Source of the DNA: JALZAA01 sp046727755
Lineage (GTDB): Bacteria; Actinomycetota; Acidimicrobiia; IMCC26256; JACDBD01
Reading direction: 5' to 3'
Length of the DNA stretch: 7,784 bases
Assembly (NCBI GenBank): GCA_046727755.1
Contig: JBKPDG010000104.1
Span: 1-7,784 of the forward strand
Shown one piece after another: positions 1 to 6,625 of this stretch. A program made the translations under genes and the position numbers. Position 1 is the first letter of the stretch, and each line of letters begins with the position of its first letter. Under the pieces are notes generated by a model. That model made no database searches, was not told the DNA's origin, and saw nothing but the letters and a program-made list of their open reading frames with translations.

Positions 1-1
1 G

Positions 2-244
2 CCCTTCGAGGAGTTCGTGCTCTCCGGTCGGGTCAAGAAGGGAACGCAGGAGACGAGTGAGGCGGTGGCCCTCGGAATCAACGTCGAGGTGGGCAACCAG
101 TCGATGCTGCTGAATTCCACCGACGGCGGCTGCACCGTGAAGGTGACGACCCTGACGAAGTCACGCGTCACCGGATCCTTCACGTGCGACTCCACCTACG
201 GCGGCGATCCCCTGACGGCCAAAGGCACCTTCAAAGCTCGGTAG
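2..244 (+). CDS. C-terminal part of a probable exported protein (5' end outside window)
   Basis: Only the last 80 residues are present. The frame is open from base 2 and ends at TAG 242-244. The GTG at 17 is internal and not a convincing start, because the frame runs open to the window edge. The segment is rich in Thr, Ser, Gly and Val in alternating hydrophobic/polar patterns, which suggests beta strands. It has two cysteines (in GGCTVKV and GSFTCDS) that could form a disulfide. The ending, a Cys-containing strand, then a Gly/Asp loop, then AKGTFKA, resembles small actinobacterial lipoproteins or secreted beta proteins, but I do not recognise a named family. Any signal peptide or lipobox would lie outside the window. 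The gene is convergent with the minus-strand block, with only 6 bases between the two stop codons. Confidence 0.75.
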   Translation, partial: PFEEFVLSGRVKKGTQETSEAVALGINVEVGNQSMLLNSTDGGCTVKVTTLTKSRVTGSFTCDSTYGGDPLTAKGTFKAR

Positions 245-250
245 CGCGCG

Positions 251-931
251 TTACGCCGGCGGTCGTAGTCCGAAGGCGAGTTGGGCGGCGCGGCGCACCA
301 TGCGTACCGGCGCCGACGGCTGGGTGAGCGGCGGGAAGGCGGACTCGTCCATCTCGGGGACGAACAGCGTGCCGCCGCCGCTGCCGTACACGTACACCGG
401 GTACGCCGCCATCGAGAGCATCGTCGACACGCCGTCGTGGTACGGGTTGCGGAAGCCGGGGATCGGCCCGACGTCGCCATGTACGGCATCGGGCTCGGAG
501 GGGGCGCCGAACCAGTGGAGCGCGCTCCGCAGCATGGGGGAGAGGAACGGGTCGGGCAGCCCGGTGTCGCGCAGCACGACGCCGTCGACCGCGAGCGCGT
601 CCTGCCCCGCGTACAGGCTCAGCGGCGCGGCGGGCGTGCGGCAACCCACGACGCCGAACGGCCCATCGGCGGCCTGCTCGTACGCGTCGACGAGGGCGAA
701 GTCCGGCTCGAAGGCGTCGACCACCATCATCATCGCCGCCCGGTAGTGCACCTGCCGGTCTGGGAACAGGATCTGATCCTGGCGCTCACCCAGCCCCTCG
801 AGCGACGAGAGCGAGAGGTGGGCGAGGTCGGACGGGTTCGTGCGCAGCTTCGAGAACACGATCCGCAGGTCGGCGTCTTTCCAGGTGCGGCTGATCGTCG
901 CCGTACGCCACCGCCCGCAGAACGGGATCAC
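251..931 (-). CDS. DUF362-family C-terminal fragment (3' half of the broken gene)
   Basis: The nominal ATG at 931 gives 226 residues, but convincing sequence begins only around residue 13-17 (TISRTW). Landmarks match the second half of DUF362 (PF04015): ADLRIVFSKLRTNP at about 20-33 stands where the family has its Lys-Thr-His segment, SLSSLEGLG at 41-48 replaces the 'KNlfG' element, VDAYEQAADGPFG at 81-93 matches the 'iDg...eg.GP' turn, and YAGQDALAVDGVVLRDTGLPDP at 107-128 matches the 'gDpvavDavaa..G' motif. No CxxC ferredoxin clusters, which some DUF362 proteins carry, are visible. The 95-residue tail after the domain is Gly/Pro-rich with a moderately hydrophobic stretch (VSTMLSMAAYPVYVYG). 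The domain's biochemical role is not established. The nominal start is probably an accident of the frame change. Confidence 0.55.
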   Translation of the reverse strand: MIPFCGRWRTATISRTWKDADLRIVFSKLRTNPSDLAHLSLSSLEGLGERQDQILFPDRQVHYRAAMMMVVDAFEPDFALVDAYEQAADGPFGVVGCRTPAAPLSLYAGQDALAVDGVVLRDTGLPDPFLSPMLRSALHWFGAPSEPDAVHGDVGPIPGFRNPYHDGVSTMLSMAAYPVYVYGSGGGTLFVPEMDESAFPPLTQPSAPVRMVRRAAQLAFGLRPPA

Positions 932-1241
932 CGCGGTGCAGGACCACGCCGCGGATGTACGCGGTGTGCATCTCCTCGTCCTTCCACACCCAGACCATGG
1001 CGTGGCGGATCAGGTCGCGTGCCTCCTCGGCCAGCGGCATCCGCGCGATGCGGTCGGCGATGGCGCTCTCCCGGTACGCGATGCTCACCACCTGCTCGCG
1101 TTCGAGCGCCAGCAGCCACAGGCGCCGCTGCTCGCGGTCGGGTTGCCCGCGGTACCGGTCGCGCCAGCGGGCGAGCTGGCGGGCGGACTCCTCGTAGATC
1201 TGGCCGGAGGTCGCGGGGGCGCCGGGGGCCCGCGTGCTCAT
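786..1241 (-). CDS. Ferritin-like N-terminal fragment (5' half of the broken gene)
   Basis: If translated as it stands this gives 151 residues, of which about the first 115 look real. Residues 14-65 form a helix containing LALEREQVV (E47, E49) and YRES (E58). Residues 68-98 form a second helix ending in WKDEEMHTAYIRG, where E89 and H92 make the ExxH motif typical of ferritin-like diiron proteins. A complete ferritin-like site needs a second Glu/ExxH helix pair, which is absent. From about residue 116 the translation is Arg/Pro-rich and reads out of frame with the DUF362 segment that follows. The start ATG 1239-1241 was chosen because it overlaps the upstream stop and because the frame upstream of it is antisense-like, Arg-rich sequence. 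A functional diiron protein of this length is unlikely. Confidence 0.55.
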   Translation of the reverse strand: MSTRAPGAPATSGQIYEESARQLARWRDRYRGQPDREQRRLWLLALEREQVVSIAYRESAIADRIARMPLAEEARDLIRHAMVWVWKDEEMHTAYIRGVVLHRGDPVLRAVAYGDDQPHLERRRPADRVLEAAHEPVRPRPPLALVARGAG

Positions 1242-2002
1242 GACCGTCGGCGCCGCGCTTCCGCCTTGGCTCGCTGCTCGGCGAAGAACCCCTGCTCGAG
1301 GCTCCACCGCTGGCGCTCCAACTCGAGCGCGACGGCGTCGTCGAGCGACGCTTGCCGCGGCGTCTCGCGCAGCGACGCCTTGACCTGACGCGCCAGCTCG
1401 CGGGGCAGGTCGGCGACACGACCGGCGATGCGAGTCGCCTCGTCGAGCAGGTCGGCGGCGTCGACGCACGTCCATGCCAGCCCGATCGCGACCGCCCGCC
1501 CCCCGTCGGGCGACTCGCCGGCGAGCACCATCGCCGCCGCCGCTTGCGGACCGACGGCCTCCGTGAGCAGCCGGGTGTGCCCGCCGCCGGGGTGCAGGCC
1601 GATCCGCGCGAAGCGGCAGTCGAAGCGCGCTGCCGGGCTCGCGACGCGAATGTCGCAGACCAAGGCCAGGTTCAGGCCCGCGCCGACGGCGGGGCCGTTC
1701 ACGGCCGCCACGGTCGGCAGGCTGCAGCGATGGAGGCGCAGGAAGCCCTCGTAGATGGATGGCAAGGACTCGCGCTCCTGGCCACCCGCGCTCATCGCAC
1801 CGAGGGCGCCGACGTCGGCGCCCGAGCAGAACGCGGGCGGCGCGCCGGTCACGACGAGCGCACCGACGCCGTCGTCACTCTCGATACGGTCGACCACGCC
1901 GACGATCTCCTGGACGAGCCCGGGCGTGAGCGCGTTGCGACGGTCGGGGTCGTCGAGCGTGAGCACGGCGACGCGATCGCGCCGCTCGAGGTGGAGCGGC
2001 AC
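1238..2002 (-). CDS. Enoyl-CoA hydratase/isomerase-family (crotonase-fold) protein
   Basis: This 254-residue protein is the usual length for the crotonase superfamily, whose members bind acyl-CoA and stabilise an enolate with two backbone NH groups. Oxyanion-hole segments are clear: FCSGAD at 58-63 and the NGPAVGAGLNLALVCD helix start at 102-117, followed by GLHPGGGHTRLL at 135-146. The two catalytic glutamates of true hydratases (Glu144 and Glu164 of the rat mitochondrial enzyme) are replaced here by Asn111 and Phe131, so water addition to enoyl-CoA is unlikely. Isomerase, hydrolase or another crotonase chemistry is possible. The C-terminus is a charged helix (EARRRRS). The start is GTG 2002, 6 bases after the epimerase stop, with no clear SD. 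The stop overlaps the next start as ATGA. The position suggests action on the same acyl substrate as its operon partners, but no substrate can be named. Confidence 0.88.
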   Translation of the reverse strand: MPLHLERRDRVAVLTLDDPDRRNALTPGLVQEIVGVVDRIESDDGVGALVVTGAPPAFCSGADVGALGAMSAGGQERESLPSIYEGFLRLHRCSLPTVAAVNGPAVGAGLNLALVCDIRVASPAARFDCRFARIGLHPGGGHTRLLTEAVGPQAAAAMVLAGESPDGGRAVAIGLAWTCVDAADLLDEATRIAGRVADLPRELARQVKASLRETPRQASLDDAVALELERQRWSLEQGFFAEQRAKAEARRRRS

Positions 2003-2008
2003 GGTCCG

Positions 2009-3046
2009 CTATCCGCGGTCGCGCACGATCGCCGGCGAGTGCCGGAAGAAAGCTTCCACGTCCCGCTGGTACGTGTACTCCGGTTCGCTCGAGCCGATCG
2101 CACGCTGCAGCCGGAGGTTGCGGGCGAAGGCATCGACGGCCCCGGCGGTCGTGTACTTGTAGCGGAACCCCGTCCGCTTGAACCGGGAGTTGTCGACGCC
2201 GCGCCCGTAGCGGAGCAGCGAGAGCATCTCGGGCGGCAGGTCGAGCACGCGCAGCGCCCGCAGCGGTTCGACGGCGAGGCTGGCGAGCACGGGCGGGAGC
2301 GGCACCCGCGGCCGGCCGAGGATCCGACACACCTCGCTCCACGTAACCATGCCGTCTCCGGCGACGTTGTAGATCCCGGCGACGTCGTGGGTGGTCGTGT
2401 ACATGAGCGCGTTGACGACGTCATCCTCGTGCGTGAACTGGAGGCGTGGATCGAACCCGGCCAGCTCCGGCGCCGCCGGCATCCGCAGCGCGTTGGCGAA
2501 CGGCGTTGCCATGTGGTCGCCGAGCACGTTCGAGAACCGGAGCACCGTCACCAGCACGTGCGGGTTGTCCTCGGCGAAGTCGCGCACGAACGACTCGGAC
2601 TCGAGCAGCGACCGCTCGATTCCGGTCTGGGGACCGCGGGTCCGGGGCGTCTCCTCGCGGAAGAAGTACGGGTCCTGGTAGTTCGACCCGTAGACGAGGG
2701 TGGAGCTCTTCACGACCATCTTGCGGACCGGGCTGTCGGCCGCGCCCGCTGCCGCGAGCAGGTTCATCGTGCCGATCACGTTGATCTCGTGCATGGCGCG
2801 GCCACTGAGCTTCGTCGAGTCGACGGCCAGGTGCGTGTGCAGGATCGTGTCGACCTGGGTGGCCTCGACGATGCGCTGGAGGATCGAGTGCGACGAGTCG
2901 GTCCGGACGAACTCGGTGCGCTCGAGGGGCAGGACGGGCTCGGTGGTGTCGGCCCCGACGACGACCTCGACGTCGCGGCGAGCTTCGAGCTCCTGGGCCA
3001 GGCGGCTGCCCCAGAACGTGCCCAGACCGGTGACGAGGACCCGCAC
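2009..3046 (-). CDS. NAD-dependent epimerase/dehydratase-like extended SDR (GalE2-like)
   Basis: This 345-residue cytosolic Rossmann protein opens with the dinucleotide motif VTGLGTFWGSRLA (5-17). It has the usual later extended-SDR landmarks: NVIGTMNLLAAA (89-100), SSTLVYGS (114-121), LRFSNVLG (169-176), QFTHEDDV (203-210) and YNVAGDG (226-232). The catalytic YxxxK pair is missing; the expected place reads QTGIERSLLESE (140-151). Dehydrogenase or epimerase chemistry of the standard type is therefore doubtful. The GTG at 3046 was chosen because the Rossmann strand starts at once after it and because it lies 4 bases after the acyltransferase stop. The frame continues upstream only as Arg/Ser-rich antisense-like sequence. 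From general knowledge, mycobacteria carry a galE2-type gene beside a PlsC-like acyltransferase gene (Rv0501/Rv0502). The same pairing here suggests a conserved actinobacterial unit, with gene order reversed. Confidence 0.87.
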   Translation of the reverse strand: MRVLVTGLGTFWGSRLAQELEARRDVEVVVGADTTEPVLPLERTEFVRTDSSHSILQRIVEATQVDTILHTHLAVDSTKLSGRAMHEINVIGTMNLLAAAGAADSPVRKMVVKSSTLVYGSNYQDPYFFREETPRTRGPQTGIERSLLESESFVRDFAEDNPHVLVTVLRFSNVLGDHMATPFANALRMPAAPELAGFDPRLQFTHEDDVVNALMYTTTHDVAGIYNVAGDGMVTWSEVCRILGRPRVPLPPVLASLAVEPLRALRVLDLPPEMLSLLRYGRGVDNSRFKRTGFRYKYTTAGAVDAFARNLRLQRAIGSSEPEYTYQRDVEAFFRHSPAIVRDRG

Positions 3047-3050
3047 GGCG

Positions 3051-3968
3051 CTAGCCCGCCCAGACGCTGCGACGGGCGCGGAGCATGTCGTACAGCGCGT
3101 GCTGGATCCGCTCGCGGATGTGCTCGGCCTCGTCCATGACCCGGCTGCGCGAGTACCGCTCCTGATCGGCCGGGACGTCGAAGTGCGCCGGGGGCAGGAC
3201 CCGCAGCTTGAACTTCGCCGGGAAGTACGCGACCAGGCCTGCCGGGCCGAACAGCAGCATGTTCGCCGTGACCGGGAAGTACGGGATGTTGAGCATCTTC
3301 GCCAGCCGCGGGCTCTTCCAGACGATCGGCATCGACTCCTCCGCACCGACGACCGCGATCGGCACAACGGGGACACCGGCGCGCATCGCGATCTCGACGA
3401 ACCCGCCGCGGCCGAACCGATTGAGCTTGTAGCGGTCCCGGTACAGCTTGCCCGTGCCCTTCGTGCCCTCGGGGAACACGAGCACGAGCTGCTTGTCGTC
3501 GTGCAGCAGCCGGTACGCGTTGTCGGGATGCGCGGGAACCCCGCCGAAGCGGGACCAGAGCGTCCCGATCATCGGGATGGCGCGCAGCAGGTTCTCGGCG
3601 AGCCCGTACACGGGACGCTGGAGCTCGGTCTCGATGCCGTGCATGATCACGGGCGCGTCGGAGGGGATCGCGGCCGCGTGGTTGGCGACGATCAGCGCGC
3701 CGCCCTCGCGCGGGATGTGCTCGAGACCCTCCCACTCGACGCGGAACCAGTGGCGGTACATCGGGTCGTAGATCATGCGAGCGACCTCGCGCATCCGCTC
3801 GCTGCGGCCCCACGCGTCGACGTCCCCGCGCCGGAACGCCGAGTCGTCCTTGGTCTCGGGTTGCGGCACCGGAACCAGCTCGGTGCTCTGCGGCGGCGCC
3901 TCGACATCCAGGTCGTCGGGCTCGCGCAGATGGATCGTCGGCGCTTGCTGGTCCCACTGATCGGACAT
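3051..3968 (-). CDS. PlsC-like lysophospholipid/1-acylglycerol acyltransferase family protein
   Basis: A 305-residue protein of the glycerolipid acyltransferase superfamily, whose members transfer an acyl group from acyl-CoA or acyl-ACP to a lipid hydroxyl at the membrane. An acidic, disordered-looking N-terminus (1-50) precedes the catalytic region. The catalytic block is ANHAAAIPSDAP (95-106), an HX6D spacing (H97, D104) rather than the HX4D of classical PlsC. To my recollection that spacing is normal for the Rv0502-like and DGAT-like branch. The acyl-acceptor block FPEGTKGTGK (165-174) is intact, and GRGGFVEIAMRAGVPVVPIAVVG (186-208) matches the third conserved block. Hydrophobic stretches near 232-252 may contact the membrane. 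The ATG at 3968 follows a 47-base gap without a good SD; downstream Met60 and Met65 are less likely starts. The acceptor lipid is unknown. Confidence 0.9.
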   Translation of the reverse strand: MSDQWDQQAPTIHLREPDDLDVEAPPQSTELVPVPQPETKDDSAFRRGDVDAWGRSERMREVARMIYDPMYRHWFRVEWEGLEHIPREGGALIVANHAAAIPSDAPVIMHGIETELQRPVYGLAENLLRAIPMIGTLWSRFGGVPAHPDNAYRLLHDDKQLVLVFPEGTKGTGKLYRDRYKLNRFGRGGFVEIAMRAGVPVVPIAVVGAEESMPIVWKSPRLAKMLNIPYFPVTANMLLFGPAGLVAYFPAKFKLRVLPPAHFDVPADQERYSRSRVMDEAEHIRERIQHALYDMLRARRSVWAG

Positions 3969-4015
3969 CCCGGGAAGGAAACCGCGTCGGGACCGATGGT
4001 GCAAACCGTCGGCGA

Positions 4016-5344
4016 TCAGGCGGCTCGCACCGCGCCGGTGACCTGCCATCGGGACCCGACATACCGCGTGGCCATGCCGACGCAGCGGGCGCCCATCCAG
4101 AGCGTCAGCGCACCCCAGAGCCACAGCAGGCCGCCGTCGAGCACGAGGACGGCGACCGCGCCAGGCACGAACACGCCGAGGGTTGCGACCAGCATCGCCA
4201 CGGCCAGGTACGTGACGTCGCCGGCGCCGATCAGGATGCCGTCGAGCACGAAGACCACCGCACTGAGCGGCTGCATCGCCGCCACGATGAGCAAAACCTG
4301 GAGGGCGAGGTCCTGCACGTCGGCGTCGGGCGTGAACAGAGGGACGATCACCGGGCGCAGGACGGCGAGGAGGACGCCGAACACGACGCCGACGGCGATT
4401 CCCCACTCGATCATGCGGCGCGCCGCGGCGCGCGCCTCCGCGGCATCCTCCGCACCGAGGAAGCGACCGACCATCGCCTGCCCCGCGATGGCGAGGGCGT
4501 CGAGCGAGAGCCCGAGGAACAGGAAGACCTGGAACGCGATCTGGTGGGCGGCGACGTCGTCGTCCCCGATACGTGACGCGATCGCGGTCGCGGCGAGGAA
4601 GGCGGCCAGCAGCGAGCCGGTACGGATCACGAGCCGGCCGCCGACCGCGGCGGACGCCCGGAGCCCCGCCGCCTGCGGTCGCACCGACGCGTGCTCGCGC
4701 CGCACCGCACGGGCCGCGATGGCGATGTACGCGAGGGCGGCGGCGTACTGCGCGAGGACCGTGCCCCATGCCGAACCGGCGATCCCGAGGTCGAGGCCGT
4801 ACACGAAGATGACCTCGATGACGACGTTGAAGGCGTTCGATGCGCCCGCGATCACGAGCGTGGTGCGGGTGTCCTGGAGGCCGCGCATGTAGCCGGCACC
4901 GGCCAGCGTTATGAGCAGGGCAGGTGCGCCGAGGATGCTGATGCGCAGGTACGTCTCGGCGAACGGGTGCACGCGATCGGACGCGCCCATCGCGTCGACC
5001 ACGACGGGCGCGAACGCCAAGCCCAGGACCGTCAGCGCGAGGCCGAGCGCGATCGCCAGCCAGAATCCGTCGACACCGAACTCGGCGGCGGCGCGGCGGT
5101 TCCCGGCGCCGATCTGGCGGGCGACGGCACTGGTCGTCGAGTACGCGAGGAAATTGAACAACGCGAACGTCACCGTCAGCACCGTGCCTGCCACCGCCAG
5201 CCCGGCGAGCGGGTCCGTGCCCAAGTGCCCGACGATGGCGGTGTCGACGAGGATGTAGAGCGGCTCGGCTGCCAGTGCGCCGAGGGCGGGGAGCGCCAGC
5301 CGGATGATCTCGCGGTCGTGCGGGCTGCGCCGGACCGGGAGCAT
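4016..5344 (-). CDS. MATE-family multidrug/organic cation exporter, DinF-type
   Basis: A 442-residue, strongly hydrophobic inner-membrane protein of normal MATE length, with about twelve predicted helices. MATE transporters expel cationic drugs or metabolites in exchange for Na+ or H+. The N-terminus carries the DinF-subgroup signature: DREIIRLALPALGALAAEPL (10-29), then VDTAIVGHLGTDPLAGLAV (33-51). The second half opens with a repeat of the same design around GSLLAAFLAATAIASRIGDD and DDVAAHQIAFQVFLFLGLS, followed by LDALAIAGQAMVGRFLGA. The start ATG 5344 lies 10 bases after the stop of the DUF72 gene and directly before the first conserved helix. No strong SD is visible, so translation probably relies on coupling. 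The substrate cannot be predicted. A link to the lipid-related genes downstream is only positional. Confidence 0.93.
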   Translation of the reverse strand: MLPVRRSPHDREIIRLALPALGALAAEPLYILVDTAIVGHLGTDPLAGLAVAGTVLTVTFALFNFLAYSTTSAVARQIGAGNRRAAAEFGVDGFWLAIALGLALTVLGLAFAPVVVDAMGASDRVHPFAETYLRISILGAPALLITLAGAGYMRGLQDTRTTLVIAGASNAFNVVIEVIFVYGLDLGIAGSAWGTVLAQYAAALAYIAIAARAVRREHASVRPQAAGLRASAAVGGRLVIRTGSLLAAFLAATAIASRIGDDDVAAHQIAFQVFLFLGLSLDALAIAGQAMVGRFLGAEDAAEARAAARRMIEWGIAVGVVFGVLLAVLRPVIVPLFTPDADVQDLALQVLLIVAAMQPLSAVVFVLDGILIGAGDVTYLAVAMLVATLGVFVPGAVAVLVLDGGLLWLWGALTLWMGARCVGMATRYVGSRWQVTGAVRAA

Positions 5345-5354
5345 CCGGGCGACG

Positions 5355-6134
5355 CTACCGACCGACCACGTGCACGTCGGACGGTTTCGGCGTCCGCGTG
5401 GGCTCGAGCCCGGCGCGCCCGGCGAGTGCTGCGAAGCGGGCGGCGTCCCGCACGGCGCACGCGCGGTGGTCGTTGTTGAAGAAGACGAAGCCGTCGGAGG
5501 TCGCGGGCCAACGCGCGGTGAGCCGCTCGATCCAGCTTGCGAGCGCTTTGTCGCCGTAGCAGGGGTGGGGGCGGGCGAGTCCCTCGTGGAAGCGCAGGAA
5601 GTACCAGTCGGCGGTGCGCAAGACCGGGCCTCGCTCACGAGCGCGATCGGTGAGGCACAGTGCCGCGTTGTGACGCTCGAGCAGCTCGTAGACCTTGTCG
5701 GTGAACCACGAATCGTGACGCGGCTCGAAGGCCACGAGGACCCGCTCGGGGAATCGGGCGAGCGTGTCGGCGAGGCGGTCGTGGTCGGCACGCAGGTTCG
5801 GCGGGAGCTGCAGCAGCACCGGCCCGAGCTTGCGCCTCAGCCCGCCGGCGTGGTCGAGCATCCTGGCCACCGGCTCGGCCGGGTCACCGAGCCGCTTGAT
5901 GTGGGTCAGGTACCGGCTCGCCTTCATCGCAAAGAGGAAGTCGTTCGGGGTACGGGCCGCCCATTCCTCGAACGTCGACCGCTCGGGTAGGCGATAGAAG
6001 GTGTTGTTGACCTCGACCGTCGCGAACGCGGCCGCATAGTGCTCGAGCCACCGGCCCTGGGCGAGCCGGGGCGGGTAGAAGGACCCTCGCCAGTCCCGGT
6101 ACTGCCAGCCAGACGTGCCGACGTGCACGGTCAC
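5355..6134 (-). CDS. DUF72 (YecE-like) family protein
   Basis: A 259-residue TIM-barrel-like protein of DUF72 (PF01904), a widespread family without an established reaction. All the characteristic segments are present in order: HVGTSGWQYRDW..FYPP (4-22), VEVNNTFYRLP (40-50), FLFAMKASRYLTHIKRL (66-82), GPVLLQLPP (104-112), VAFEPRHDSWF (134-144), WYFLRFHEG (177-185) and FVFFNNDHRACAVRDA (216-231). The GTG at 6134 was chosen because the family's GTSGW strand begins five residues later. A purine-rich stretch (GGGCAGGA on the coding strand) precedes it at a plausible distance. The frame stays open upstream with protein-like sequence, so a longer form cannot be excluded. It is the first gene of the minus-strand block, so the block's promoter should lie between 6135 and 6299. 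Confidence 0.9.
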   Translation of the reverse strand: MTVHVGTSGWQYRDWRGSFYPPRLAQGRWLEHYAAAFATVEVNNTFYRLPERSTFEEWAARTPNDFLFAMKASRYLTHIKRLGDPAEPVARMLDHAGGLRRKLGPVLLQLPPNLRADHDRLADTLARFPERVLVAFEPRHDSWFTDKVYELLERHNAALCLTDRARERGPVLRTADWYFLRFHEGLARPHPCYGDKALASWIERLTARWPATSDGFVFFNNDHRACAVRDAARFAALAGRAGLEPTRTPKPSDVHVVGR

Positions 6135-6299
6135 GGGGTCATCCTGCCCGGAGCGGACGGCGCGCAGGCCGCCGGCGAGTGCGATCTCCTCGGCGACCAG
6201 GACGTCCGGGATCGGCAGTTGCTCGGCCAGATGCGGGAGGCGGCCGGCCGCTCGCACTGACCCGACGTAACCGTCATACCCGCGTGCGATGCTCGTCTG
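6135..6299. promoter_or_regulatory. Divergent intergenic region
   Basis: These 165 bases separate the DUF72 gene (minus strand) from the small plus-strand gene at 6300, so they should contain outward promoters for both the minus-strand block and the 6300-7180 group. I see no convincing -35/-10 pair on either strand. The minus frame continuous with DUF72 is open here and has codon-like GC bias (a possible extension from a GTG, reading VRAAGRLPHLAEQLP). Part of the region may therefore be coding or a gene remnant. Confidence 0.35.
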
Positions 6300-6611
6300 G
6301 TGGAAGCGGGCGCTCTCCTCTTCAGCCAGGCGGCTCGTCGTCTGGGCGCAGCGGCGCGGGCCGCCGGGCTGACAGTCCCGGCGTTCCGGTGCCCACCACG
6401 GGTGGCGGGGGCGATCCGGACCATCCGCCGCTATCCGGGCGGCGCCGTCGTCGCGGTGCGGCTCAAAGGCCGACCGTTCGCCGACGTGACAGCCGACATG
6501 GTTGACGGCGTGATCGCCGTCAACCGCCTCGACGAGACCGCCGCCGCCCGCATGCGCCCCGTCCTCGCCGAGGCAGCCGAGCCCCCGGTCACCCACCCCG
6601 AAGCGGCGTAG
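6300..6611 (+). CDS. Small conserved-looking protein of unknown function
   Basis: A 103-residue protein starting at GTG 6300 and ending at TAG 6609-6611. The sequence is a soluble, basic alpha/beta-type protein without signal peptide or membrane helix. Residues 6-22 look helical (LLFSQAARRLGAAARAA). Then VPAFRCPPRVAGAIRTIRR carries a single Cys, followed by a strand-like GGAVVAVRLKGRPF (47-60) and a helix DVTADMVDGVIAVNRL (61-76). A Pro/Ala tail ends the chain. I have an impression of similar short proteins in other actinobacteria but cannot name a family or function. No clear SD precedes the GTG, and no ATG is available in frame: the frame has a stop at 6258-6260, so the start must lie after that. 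The gene ends 2 bases before an SD-like run for the HNH gene, so the two are probably co-transcribed. Confidence 0.6.
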   Translation: MEAGALLFSQAARRLGAAARAAGLTVPAFRCPPRVAGAIRTIRRYPGGAVVAVRLKGRPFADVTADMVDGVIAVNRLDETAAARMRPVLAEAAEPPVTHPEAA

Positions 6612-6612
6612 C

Positions 6613-6620
6613 GGGAGGGG
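6613..6620 (+). promoter_or_regulatory. Strong SD-like run ahead of the HNH gene
   Basis: The run GGGAGGGG begins one base after the TAG of the upstream gene. No ATG, GTG or TTG of the HNH frame lies at a normal distance from it. The codon 5 bases downstream is ATC (6626), and the first GTG in frame is at 6662, 41 bases away. The site therefore suggests initiation near 6626, at a rare or mutated start. Confidence 0.5.
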
Positions 6621-6625
6621 CAAGA

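Larger units (their letters stand above)
251..1241 (-). pseudogene. Broken ferritin-like / DUF362 fusion gene (frame change near 880-910)
   Basis: Two good coding segments lie end to end in different frames. The upstream one starts at ATG 1241 and encodes the first half of a ferritin-like helical fold. The downstream one encodes the second half of a DUF362 domain and ends at TAA 251-253. The frame switch falls between about 910 and 880, where the first frame turns Arg/Pro-rich (QPHLERRRP) and the second becomes protein-like (RTWKDADLRIVFSKL). Each domain lacks its facing half: no second pair of ferritin helices and no N-terminal half of DUF362. This fits an internal deletion that also shifted the frame, rather than a single-base indel, though an assembly error would look the same. 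The start ATG overlaps the stop of the upstream crotonase gene as ATGA, so it was probably the last, translationally coupled gene of the operon. Confidence 0.65.

Noticed and set aside
786..1475. A longer ferritin-like protein starting at 1475
   Set aside because: The 78 residues before ATG 1241 are Arg/Ala-rich and lie in another frame inside the crotonase gene. The ATGA overlap start at 1241 is far better.
1352..3139. A 595-codon open frame on the plus strand
   Set aside because: It lies antisense to the crotonase and epimerase genes, and its translation is Arg/Asp/Val/Gly-rich without domain motifs. This is expected from GC-rich codon bias on the opposite strand.
2700..4892. A 730-codon open frame on the plus strand
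   Set aside because: It runs antisense through three genes with clear family motifs. The translation is Arg/Thr/Ala/Ser low-complexity sequence with no recognisable domain.
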